From Anarhynchus alexandrinus (Eukaryota; Chordata; Aves; Charadriiformes; Charadriidae): a stretch of DNA of 64,000 nt. Below are positions 24,613-34,678 of this stretch, piece after piece. Position numbers and translations under genes: made by a program. The notes under the pieces are model-generated. The model made no database searches. It saw only the letters and a program-made list of their open reading frames with translations, and was not told the origin of the DNA. Every line of letters begins with the position of its first letter. The stretch's first letter is position 1. The stretch covers positions 616,503 through 680,502 of the forward strand of contig VUYV01000021.1 of the NCBI GenBank assembly GCA_008711295.1, written 5' to 3'.

Positions 24613-25929
24613 TTGGAATTAAACCTGGCGAGGGATGTTAAGGACAATAAGAAGGGTTTCTTCAAGTACATCAGTAGTAAAAGGAAGACTAGGGAAAATG
24701 TGGGCCTGCTGCTGAATGAGGTAAGTGCCCTGGTGACAGAGGATGCAGAAAAGGCAGAGTTACTGAACACCTTTTTTGTTTCTGTCTTTACTGTTAAGGC
24801 TGGCCCTCAGGAGTCCCAGACCCTGGAGGTAACAGAAAGAGCCTGGAGAAAGGAAGACTCTCCCTTGATCGAGGACGATCGGGTTAAAGATCATTTAGGC
24901 AAACTTGACACCCTCAAATCCATGGGCCCTGATGGCATGCACCCATGAGTGCTGAGGGAAATGGCAGATGTTATTGCAACACCACTCTCCATCATCTTTG
25001 AAAGGTCATGGAGAACAGGAGAGGTGCCTGAGGACTGGAGGAAAAATAATGTCACACCAGTTTTCAAAAAGAGAAAGAAGGAGGACCTGGGAAACTACAT
25101 GCCAGTCAGCCTCATCTCCATCCTTAGGAAGGTGATTGAACAGCTCATCCAGAATGTCGTCTGTGAGCATGCAGAGGTAGAGAAGGTTATCAGGAGAGGT
25201 CAACATGGATTTACCAAGGGGAAATCATGCCTGATCAATCTGATAGCCTTCTATGATGGCATGACTGGCTAGGTAGATGAGGGGAGAGCAGTGGACGCTG
25301 TCTACCTCAACTTCAGCAAGGCTTTTGACACTGTGTCCCATAACATCCTCATAAGTAAGCTTAGGAAGTGTGGGTTAGATGAGTGGACAGTAAGGTGGAT
25401 CGAGAACTGGTTGAATGGCAGAACTCAGAGGATTGTGGTCAGTGGTGCAGAGTGTAGTTGGAGGTCTGGAACTAGCAGTGTTCCCCAGGGGTCAGGACTG
25501 TGTCCAGTCTTGTTCAATATATTCATCAATGACTTGGATGAAGGGATAGAGTGTACCATCAGCACGTTTGCTGATGACACAAAACTTGGAGGAGTGGCTG
25601 ACACACCAGAATGCTTTGCTGCCATACAGCGAGACCTGGACAGGCTGGAGTGTTGGGCGAAGAGTGAACTAACGAAGTTCAACAAGGGCAAGTGTAGGGT
25701 ACTGCACCTAGGGAGGAATAACGCCATGCATCGGTACAGGTTGCGGGCTGACCTGCTGGAAAGCAGTTCTGCGGAGAGGGACCTGGGTGTCCTGGTGGAC
25801 AACAGGATGACCATGAGCCAGCAATGTGCCCTGGTGGCCAAGAAGGCCAATAGTCTCCTGGGGTGCATTAAAAGAGTGTGGCCAGCAGATCGAGGGAGGT
25901 TATCCTCCCCCTCTACTCTGCCCTGGTGA
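24613..25929 (+). pseudogene. CR1 ORF2 reverse transcriptase domain, interrupted by stops
   Basis: This is the LINE reverse transcriptase, read in one frame that continues from the endonuclease end at 24010. From 24010 to 25929 the frame is broken only by in-frame stops at 24556-24558, 24946-24948 and 25270-25272. Recognisable RT blocks are 'LKSMGPDGMHP' at about 24.92 kb, 'DWRKNNVTPVFKK' at 25.04 kb, 'NYMPVSLIS' at 25.09 kb, 'LNFSKAFDTVSHNIL' at 25.31 kb, 'SVPQGSGLCPVLFNIFIND' at 25.48 kb, and the catalytic FADDTKLGG (FADD codons 25567-25578), which is intact. The C-terminal part runs to the deletion junction. The low number of lesions over 1.9 kb suggests a moderately young copy. Confidence 0.93.
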
Positions 25930-26121
25930 GGCCACATCTTCTTTACTTTGAGGGTGACAGAGCACTGGAACAGGCTGCCCAGAGGGGCTGTGGAGTCTCC
26001 TTCTCTGAAGATATTCAAAACCTGCCTGGATGAGTTCCTGTCCAACCTTCTTTAACAGGGGGGTTGGACTAGATGATCTCCAAAGGTCCCTTCCAACCCC
26101 TACCATTCTGTGATTCTGTGA

Positions 26122-28006
26122 ATGTGTATTATTCTACACAGTGCAATTCAGTACGTGAGGGTAAAGGAGAAGCATCACATGCCAGCAGCTCAAGATCTTT
26201 TTCCTTTCTAATTCTTCCCTGTAAGATCCAAATATTATACTGTATCTAGGTAGGAAAACCATTTCAGGTTGCACTTAGGTTACTGGTCAAACCAATTCAG
26301 GTTGCTGGTCAAAATTGCCAGCTTTCCTTCCTTAAAAAAAGAGACAGGCAAATCAATAAAGTGTGGCATTTCATTTTATCCAGGATAATGGAAAAGTAAA
26401 TTAGTCAATAATGGGATCTTGGAGGCAAGTCATTCTAACTCTGCCTGTTTCACACAACCTTTTGGGATAAATGTGCTTAATATCTTTATTTGAAATGCCT
26501 ACAATTTATTATAATTTTATACTCCTTCCTCTCTGAGGGCAACAGAATTGGGGCAAGACTCTGGAAATGGGATTAAAAGAGCAGCTTGAAAGGTTTAAAA
26601 ATCTTTTTCACAGTAAAGCAGTGTAAATCTGTCACCAGAGTAAAAAACTTGAAAGGAATTACTCTAGATTTTTACTGTTGTAAATGAAAAGTATAGCCCA
26701 GTGAATGAGAGGCTGGGATTTGGCTTGCTGTGGGTAATCTATAAACTTACAGAAGTTGGCAAATGTGAACTGTTCTCAGTAAGCAAATGTTTTCACAATT
26801 GAGAAGATGCATGTGTCGTAGGAGATATTTCTTCACAAGAACAAGAAGACTTTTATTGCTCATTTCCATCTTATTTGCACAAAATGTTTCCAAAACATCC
26901 TGCTAGAAAACAGAAATATATAAAAACACAGAGTTTAAATATTGTCAGTTAGTTTTGTCTTAAGTATAGTTTTTGGTGAGCCATTTGTTGGTAGCACAGC
27001 TGATAATATGTGTATTAGTTTTTTTAAAAAAAGCAAATATTAAGTGGTAAGCATACCTGTAAGTGTTTGTGATAATGCAAACAAGACTCATAATTTTGTA
27101 TATGACAATTTGTGCAAGCAGAGTTGAGTCACATAGGGTTCTGTTCAGCTGAAGAACATACTCCCACCTCACTTGAACAAAAAAGTTTACAGAGGTTCGA
27201 AGGACAGTTTCACTTGAGTTATTCCATTAGAAAAAAATAAAAAAAATTAGGAAATTTATTGCAATGCATAATTTTAGTCTCCTGTACATTACTAAACCCC
27301 ATTTAACAGTCTCAAAAACCCTCTCACAGAAACTGTTGCTTAGCCCTTTGGATAGCTGCGTTGATTAATGCAAAAAAAGCTACAGTGGTGTTGGAACTGT
27401 AGAGTACCCCAACAAAGGATGGGTTATAGCAGTTAATTTTTACTTTGAACATTTATTTTCCCAAGGACATGTTGTACGTCAACACCTGACACTTGGTGAT
27501 CTATTTCTTTTCATCGTGACAGTGAAGTCAGTCATATGCCCAGAAGCCACTGTAATGACCCTTAAGACTGGCTTTGCTGCTGAAAAAGTCAATGTTATGA
27601 GAGGCTGAGGAAAATTCACTTAGTAAGAATGGCTTCACAAGAAAACTTACTTTGTTCATGCTGCAAATAGTTCCTTGCAGCTGCAGCTGTAAATGTCAGT
27701 CTTCTTCAAGTTAAGTTGTATGTCTTTGGCATGACAAAAATCTGCATTGCTCTGTAGCATTCCCTCTGGTACCGCCCCAGCTTTTTTCTCTGTTGGAATC
27801 TCTGGATTGTAAGATCCGGTAGGGATGAGACTCATATTCCTGTCTCTTTTATCCAGTTTGCTATCCTGCTACTATTGACATACAGAATTGTATTTTCATA
27901 GCTGGGAGCATGAATCAAATTTACACGGTTGGGGATGAAGCCAATAAGTAAGAATATTTATGACATCAAGGATACATTGTATGATCTATCTTAATTATAT
28001 TTTCAG
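26122..28006. other. Unassigned DNA, one possible ancient repeat
   Basis: No gene is seen. Around 26.62-26.71 kb, 'ggaattactctagattttta' followed by 'tgttgtaaatgaaaa' resembles a very old amniote interspersed repeat tail with a GTGTAAATGAGA-type core, but the match is weak. The rest is AT-rich and unrecognised. Confidence 0.4.
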
Positions 28007-28204
28007 CTCTTTGGCCAGGAACTGGTCTCACCTTTGTTCTGTGATGCACAACTTGATTATGTGTCACTGCACAGACAGACTATAAAGGATGTGGATGCTG
28101 ACTTCACCAAGATCCTGACCATGTTGGAGAAATATAAGAAACCTGTCAAGTGTCTCTGTGACTATCCACAGAGCAAGGAAAATAACCCAGTGTTCACAGC
28201 CTAA
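28007..28204 (+). CDS. Candidate terminal coding exon of an unrecognised gene
   Basis: A 65-codon open stretch starts directly after a plausible splice acceptor (pyrimidine-rich 'tatattttcag', AG at 28005-28006) and ends with TAA (28202-28204). An in-frame stop lies just upstream at 27992-27994, so the frame opens essentially at the acceptor. The predicted peptide is balanced and protein-like: hydrophobic start (LFGQELVSPLF), a charged middle with 'DVDADFTKILTMLEKYKK', a CLC pair, and a polar end (KENNPVFTA). Third positions look more GC-rich than the flanks. I do not recognise the family, and no upstream partner exon or nearby AATAAA was found. It may be a real last exon, an exon of a decayed gene, or chance. 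Confidence 0.3.
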   Translation, partial: LFGQELVSPLFCDAQLDYVSLHRQTIKDVDADFTKILTMLEKYKKPVKCLCDYPQSKENNPVFTA

Positions 28205-31022
28205 ATTAATTTAAATCCACATGTCCAAACTCTTATCAATACTCTACAGGATTGTGTTGCTAGTCATTAATAATGTTGAATTGTGCTCAGCTTCAGATGG
28301 GAATTATTTGACTCTTTCTTCTGAAAGGAAACTTCTTGGGCTTCAGCCATCCAATAGCTAGTCCTGGTACATTGGGCCATCAGAAACATTTTCCCCATTT
28401 TTAATGAAAAAATCAGATGAGCCTTGTAATTGTTTAACTTCAATAGAGGGTCTACAGGGTATGTTGCACAATGTGAATTGTAAATCATTGGTCATTTCAT
28501 TCAGTTTAGTGCAGTCACTGAATAACACTGACTTTAAATCCACAGGCTGAATATGCTTGTTTTCCTGATTCCTGCTAGCATCCCGGGATTTAAATTCTTT
28601 TTTCCATGAGATTACTTTGGAGACTGTGATTCACAAAATGTTGCCACTTCTTAATATGCTGGAATAATCCTGAGAAAATGAATGACACTAGGTGTGTAAT
28701 ATAATTAGAGACATGTAAATAGAAATTTACATGATTGTAGTAAAATTAGTAGGTTAAGAAAAATATTTGTTTTAATTTTTCTTTAATTTCTACATAAAGT
28801 TATCATGAAGAAATTTCCTGAGGTGATCTAAGTGATCTTGTTGTAAAACATTATTTAAAACCTTATCAGCTGCCTCTGCAATAATTTCCATGATTAAAAT
28901 CTCCTAGTAAGCTTTCACTGAGATACACATTAGAACATCTTAAAATTAGCCCAGCTTGTCAGCTGTTATCCACAAGAAGAGCATCTCATTAAGCAAAGTA
29001 GAATATTAGTTTTAGGGAAATAAATTGGCTTCTGACATAGAAAAATACAGATATATCTCAATTTATGTCAATATGGACTTTCATCAAAACATAATAAATA
29101 GCTCATGTTATTCAAAATATTCATACCTAATAAATGCTTAATGTTAAGGATCAAAGCTTCCCTTTCGTTTTCTTCTTTGACATCTTCAGTTTTCCACTAA
29201 CTCCTCTGGCTCAGAGGTGCAGAGATATTAACATTGTTTTCCCTTCCCAAAACGCCAAAGAGTTTAAAGGATCTCAGGGTCATTAGCCCTGCAGTGTCCC
29301 TGAGTACAGATCTTTAGCACTACTGTAATGATTCTGTACTTTATGTCAGAATGACATCAGATACAGACCTTTATTCATATGAATTCTGGAATACACAGAT
29401 TGAGGATAGACATAAAAGAAAAAACTTCCATTTTTAAGAATTCTTGTTGCATGGCATTCTAGCAAACTTCAGGGAAGAGTAAAAAAAAAAAAAGAAAAAA
29501 GAAAAAAAAAAAGCTTTTTTTGGTGTTAGAAAGAAGGTATGGTGTGCAATTCCAAAATATCAGACCCTTCCAACATGGCCAAGAGACCCTAAAGAGAGTG
29601 AGAGGCATTGAGGGAAAAGACCACACCAAATGACCAAATAGGCAGAGATTGAGAGATGTAGTGCAAATGAATGGAGTTTTGTTTATTTCTAGCACCAAGT
29701 ACTTCGTACAGCTTAAGAAAGTGTAAAATTGTGTAAAACAGTATCATATCCAGCTGACAAACCACAGTGAAAAAAGGAAGGGTACTACTGGAAACACTGT
29801 GAAATAGTGGTAGAACTTCTCTATTTACGCTAGCCTGTCATTACCTCAACACCACTGAGATGAAGCTGAGTTTATAGTCTTTTTCTAAAGTACAACCATG
29901 ATTCTTTCTTTTTTTTTAATGTAAAACATACTGTTGGGTTTTTGAGTATACTGGTTTTATTTTTTCATTGAGCGTTCGCAAGAGCAAAACTGAAAGGTGA
30001 AGCACTAAAAAACCAATTGATTTCTTAAGTTTTTCAGTCCTCCTCCACCAGAGACCAACATGTCTAAGAGCTGGTTCTTCCATAACATTTTGAAACAAGA
30101 CTCTGAAGATCTAACAACACTTCAAAAAGCAATAAAATGAGATTTCCAGGCAAAAGTTCCCTTTTAGGGAACCTATGAGGACAGCAAAAGGGAACCTTAT
30201 CTTCCTGACTGTATTAAATCTTATTACAACTGCATGAAATACAAATTTTCAACGTTGCTTCCAAAACATTCTCCTCAACTTATTTCTTTCTAAGCCAAAC
30301 TACAGGAAAAAAAATTCCCCCTCTCCTGCCTCCATTAGCTTGAGTCTCTTCAGCGAGCACACCTCCTCTCCCCTTCCCTCTATTCACAAACTGAACCTGA
30401 TGCTTCCTTCACTTTCAAGCACATCCTTGTAAAGAACCAGGGAGTTAACTAATTCATCACAGCTGAACATAGGCACACTTTCTTCACAAATAGATTTCCT
30501 TCTAGTCCTTACCTTGAGCTCTTGCCTTTTGTGTATCTTGGAGGGGAGAGTTTACCACCTGCTGGGTAATCCCTTGATGGATTTTTCACAACCTATTGCA
30601 AGGCTGGAATACAGTATGTCCGCAGAACGAAAATAGATGGCATGAAGGACTTTCATCACACAAATGATGCTGGACTTAGATGATAGATTACTTAATCTAA
30701 GAAAAGATGCAATCTCATTAAAGTTGCCACAGGTGGGGAGATCTCTTGTGAGAGATACTGAATATGAACATATTGTGCAATTGCTTTATGAAAGGATTCT
30801 TGGCAAAATATCAGTAGCGGAATCTTGTAATGACAGTGGAAAAACAGTATTGAGCAATATCTATAGATTTTAAAAATATACTAACTGAACTAAAAAATGG
30901 ATGAAATGGGACTGATATGAGAACTCATACTGCAGGTTGCAGCGCCAGTACTCTGGAGATAATTAGAAGTTGGGATTAAGCTATTCACATAACGTATTCA
31001 GGTTTCCTTTAAATTCCTTAAA
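28205..31022. other. Unassigned DNA with A-rich tract
   Basis: No gene is recognised. An A-rich simple repeat (A-runs broken by single G's) lies at 29481-29512. Another T-run is near 29.91 kb. The 69-codon frame at 30664-30873 has no supporting context. Confidence 0.5.
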
Positions 31023-31027
31023 GCATG
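31023..31027. repeat. Target-site duplication GCATG (left copy)
   Basis: Five bases before the LTR that recur exactly at 31806-31810. With the neighbouring A the match could be read as six bases (AGCATG), but then the LTR would not end in CA. Confidence 0.85.
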
Positions 31028-31081
31028 TGGTGACGCGCGGAAAGTAGACTCCACAACCGAGATGGTTGTAAAGTAGGTATG

Positions 31082-31087
31082 TTTATT
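31082..31087 (-). promoter_or_regulatory. LTR polyadenylation signal AATAAA
   Basis: AATAAA on the minus strand, about 70 bases downstream of the TATA box in LTR orientation, the usual R-region placement. Confidence 0.75.
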
Positions 31088-31152
31088 CAGCGCCGGGGAG
31101 CACGGGGGGTCACCCCACCACAATCGTGCGCACCCAATGCAGCGGCTTTCTC

Positions 31153-31163
31153 AAATATATATA
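31153..31163 (-). promoter_or_regulatory. LTR TATA box
   Basis: CTATATATATTT on the minus strand within the solo LTR, correctly spaced before the AATAAA signal. This is the presumed core promoter of the former provirus. Confidence 0.65.
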
Positions 31164-31805
31164 GTACTTAATCACATAAACATAAGATTTCCCAATACGC
31201 CTATACATATTCATGACCTGTCACCGCTTCGTATTAAAATTAACTCTAATACATCATTTTCATAAACTCCTCCCAACTACGCTTGCGTATTGCCTCCTGG
31301 TGGTGGCCGCTGAGGGTCATGAGGATGAAGGCTGACGATTCCTCTTCATCACCGCAAGTAACCTTTTGCTTTTGCGCAGACTCAGTTCTTCCTTGGTCTT
31401 TGTCCAGACCGCAGGGTCGGTTTCAACCGCTTCTCCAGACAGGTTCTTGTTCATTATCAGGAGCTGTCCTTGACAACATCACAAGACTTCTTGCTTCATC
31501 TGGTTTTCAGTAAACTATCAGGACTGTCTTTTAGGTTATATATCACTACTAGCCAATTAGTACACAATGTGTCATTATCTCTATCATATACCCCTGACTC
31601 AGTGGCATTTTGGGGTAGCCTGAATTTTGTGTGCAAACTGTCCTTTTTGAGATCCTGCAGTCGTGACATTCTTCTTGTGATGTTGAAAGCCTCCTGGGAT
31701 CGAAAGGACTGCTCTGGAGGTGTGTCTACAGCTTTTCTCCTGCTCAGGAGTAACCTTTTGCAGTGCATTTTCTGACTGTCCCCACTCACTGTGCTGCGGT
31801 TCACA

Positions 31806-31810
31806 GCATG
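31806..31810. repeat. Target-site duplication GCATG (right copy)
   Basis: An exact copy of 31023-31027 directly after the LTR's terminal CA. Confidence 0.85.
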
Positions 31811-34614
31811 GTCTTGTCTGAGAGATCATGAACTGGGTTCATTTCATATTAAACTAAAATGGAAGATGCTTTCCAGAAGCACTGCAGACAGAAATGGACT
31901 TTCTTTCCCCGAGACAAGACTACAGCTAGCTCAATGTTAAAAACTAACCAAAGACAAAACCTCACCTTCCTACCCTGAAATTAGCACTGCTTTCTATTGT
32001 AACGTAGACTAACTCTTCTGTGTAATGGGATGGCCAACACTGACCTCAGGAAAGATTCATGGAAGTGATGTATATACTTTGTGTGTACGCAACTTTGAAT
32101 TAAGCCCATGAGGCCTTTTCAGGTGCTGAAATGGTGGGTAGTGGATTACACGTGTCTCAGGACAGTGAAAATGAGAAGGGGATTTCATCTTTCCTTCCTC
32201 TTTCCATTGATTCAGTTTCTGAGCTTTCATACTTATATAATGTCATTTAACAAGATTAGGCCCAGAGTTTAGAACCCAGTTTATCAATACAAACTCTCAA
32301 AACACAAAATCACATAAAACTCTGCTGTCTTTTACTATTGCCTCTATGGGCACCAAGGTTTTCATTAACAGACCTGACTGCAGGTCTTCCTTTGTGTCTG
32401 ATGACAATGTAGAAACAAACGTGAATCCTGTTATCCGTGCTCCACAGTTGTTATCTCTTCCAGGTACAGATGTGATAATAAGATGGTTGCAGATACTTTT
32501 GTTCATTCTGTGTCACAGAATTAAGTGTCCACTGTCTCTTAAAAGAACTTTGTATTTAATTGCAAAGGTGTTACTATTGAGAATAAAATGCATGCTGAAT
32601 GACCCATTGCACTTGATCAGTGTAAGAATCCCACATCTGTTCATATTTACCCTTCGGAATGATACTCCTGAAGAGTCTTTTCCTCACAGGAAAGTTATAA
32701 TAGCTCATAAAACGTCTTTGTCATGTGCCAGTCTATTGTATATTCACTTGATGGCTCTTCTCTTCTACATAGACCTGTCATATTAATTAATATTGTGCCG
32801 CCACAAGGTGGTAGAAGTGGGTAATTAATTCCACAGCATGTAACATTCATAGTTTGATTCCTTTCCTTTTTACTCGGGTAATGAAAGGTACCTTAGTCTT
32901 TTATTTTATAGATTTTTCTAAAAATGCCCAATTTTCTTATAAATCTCTCAGTAATGACTAGCATTTCATTTATCGCTCTTGTCATATTTTGTTGTAAAGG
33001 GTTTTTAATTTAATTAATCTCATCACTGTTTCCTCAGCTCCCTTTAATGTTGACTTTTCTAGGATACTTTTATTCATAGTTCAATTTTACTGGTAAAGCA
33101 TGATACCTAATGGCTTGAAGCCAAGGTCAATATCTTGGAATGAATGAATCAAACTCTTTATGGGTAGATCTTAGAGGAAATACTGAGTGGTGAAGCCATG
33201 AAAAGGGAGACCAGGCCAAAATTTTCAATGGCAATGACTCATTCTCTAATGTACACTTCAGAATATTCCACGATGTTGCAAACCGTCAGGGTAAAATAGT
33301 GTAAAAAAACCACTTCTTGTTGTTTCGTCTCTGTTGCTGAGATTTTAATGGACATATGAATTCTGTTTAGTAGGAAGACATCTTTCACTCCATATGTTCC
33401 AGCTTCCATTACTCTCCACAAATGCATAGACTCTATTTTTGTACTACATTACCATATATTTGCAGTCTCTTTAGATAAATTTTTGATATCCATATAGAGA
33501 AGAGAGAAAATCACTATTATAGGATCTAATTAAATTAAAAGAAAATACTTATGTGGATGGCTGTGTTACATCTGTAATTTCAAGTCTTTTCTTGCACCAG
33601 TTTTACTCTGTTTTAACTCTCTCATCTTCTCTGGAGTTACGGCGTATACGCATGAGAAGCGTAGAACACAGTATTTTTTTACAGATGAAATATTCATTTT
33701 TTGGCTGCGTATCAAAGCTGGATTTTTAAAAGTTACATATTTGGGCTTGCCATCAAGATAAGCTTTTTTATTACATGACTTCTAAATTTATTTTTGTTAT
33801 ATATTGAAAGGTTTTAAATAAATAGGGCTGGATTAAGACTGTCAATTTACGGTTGCGAACAATTCAAGTCATTGTGCACTCCTCCTCCAAAGAAATATGA
33901 ATCCAGATTGCCAGTACTCTTGAAGCCTAGCCTATGATCAGATATCAATCATATCCACTCTGTCTACTTTATCTTTTGAGACAATTAATTCATGAATATA
34001 AAGAAGGTATTCCAAGTACTGCTGAACATAAATAGAGTTGCTAAGATGAAGACCATCTTTCACGTTTCGCAATAACCTTCACATGTCATTCAGCAGAACC
34101 AGCATAATTGGTCAAACATGTTTACCTCTTCTGAAGTTTGAAAAACAAATCTGATAGTCTGGAAACATCCTCTATACATTTAATGAAAAATACATAATGT
34201 AGAACTTTAAATAACACATTTCTCACTACTGTTTATCAGTATCTAATGTCTAAAAATCCTGAAAGAACTATTCATATATGATCTCATTCCAATTGCAGTA
34301 ACTTTGAAAGCATTAATATTCAAAGGCCTAATATTTTTATACAAGACATAATGATGGCATTTACTGCATTGAAAATTGCTTCAAGACCTATCAACATTAA
34401 TGGGACATTATTTGGTATCAGGGGTCTTTGGACCATTCCCTTTGGGTCTACTAGCAATTTGGATACAGAGTTTCTATTGACTTCCAAAGGAATTCCATGG
34501 GAAGAGTCTTTGAATTTTCAAGTAAAGTTAGAGCCTTATTACTACTTTGCAGAGCCACAGAATATTAGCTTTAAGCTAAAAAATCAAAAAAAATATGCTG
34601 TTTCTCTTTCTGTT
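31811..34614. other. Unassigned AT-rich DNA
   Basis: No gene is recognised. The 146-codon frame at 32346-32786 overlaps an antisense frame and has no domain, codon bias or splice context. The remainder is low in complexity and AT-rich. Confidence 0.5.
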
Positions 34615-34678
34615 CAGGTACTTGTAAGCACAAGTACCTGATTTCCATTTAGGTACTTGTAAGCACAGCTTACGAGTA
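34615..34678. repeat. Two adjacent hairpins built on a 17-bp direct repeat
   Basis: Hairpin 1 has an 11-bp perfect stem (34615-34625 with 34630-34640) and an AAGC loop. Hairpin 2 has an 11-bp stem with one mismatch (34654-34664 with 34668-34678) and an ACA loop. Both contain the identical 17-mer AGGTACTTGTAAGCACA (34616-34632 and 34651-34667), spaced 35 bp. The second arms differ, so the duplicated unit folds in two alternative registers. No mobile-element ends or coding context explain it. Confidence 0.85.

Larger units (their letters stand above)
23110..26121 (+). mobile_element. Long CR1 LINE copy (ORF1 end, ORF2, 3' UTR)
   Basis: About 3.0 kb of CR1 on the plus strand. In order it has the end of ORF1 with an esterase-type segment (23.12-23.46 kb), the endonuclease (23.60-24.3 kb), the reverse transcriptase (24.6-25.9 kb), and a short 3' region ending in ATTCTGTGA (26113-26121) after 'ttggactagatgatctccaa' and 'cccttccaacccc'. 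The 5' limit is approximate, because the first recognisable residues are already inside ORF1. The copy is disabled by stops and frameshifts, and about 330 bases are missing near 25.94 kb. It is the longest and one of the better preserved CR1 copies in the window. Confidence 0.93.
31028..31805 (-). mobile_element. Solo LTR of an endogenous retrovirus (minus orientation)
   Basis: The 778-bp element has TG...CA ends (plus-strand start TGGTGACGCGCGG, end GGTTCACA) and a perfect 5-bp GCATG duplication. Read on the minus strand the layout is that of a retroviral LTR: a long U3, a TATATATA box (31153-31163), about 70 bases later AATAAA (31082-31087), then a short U5 ending in GCGCGTCACCA. The GC-rich patch with several CpGs (31.03-31.14 kb) stands out from the AT-rich surroundings and suggests a fairly recent insertion. 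No internal retroviral genes adjoin, so it is a solo LTR. The short R-U5 is reminiscent of avian ERVK/alpharetrovirus-type LTRs, but class is not settled by a 5-bp duplication. Confidence 0.9.

Noticed and set aside
25425..26045. 206-codon minus-strand open frame
   Set aside because: It is the antisense shadow of the CR1 reverse transcriptase.
32346..32786. 146-codon plus-strand open frame
   Set aside because: Overlapped by an antisense frame, with AT-driven Leu/Ile content and no recognisable motif.
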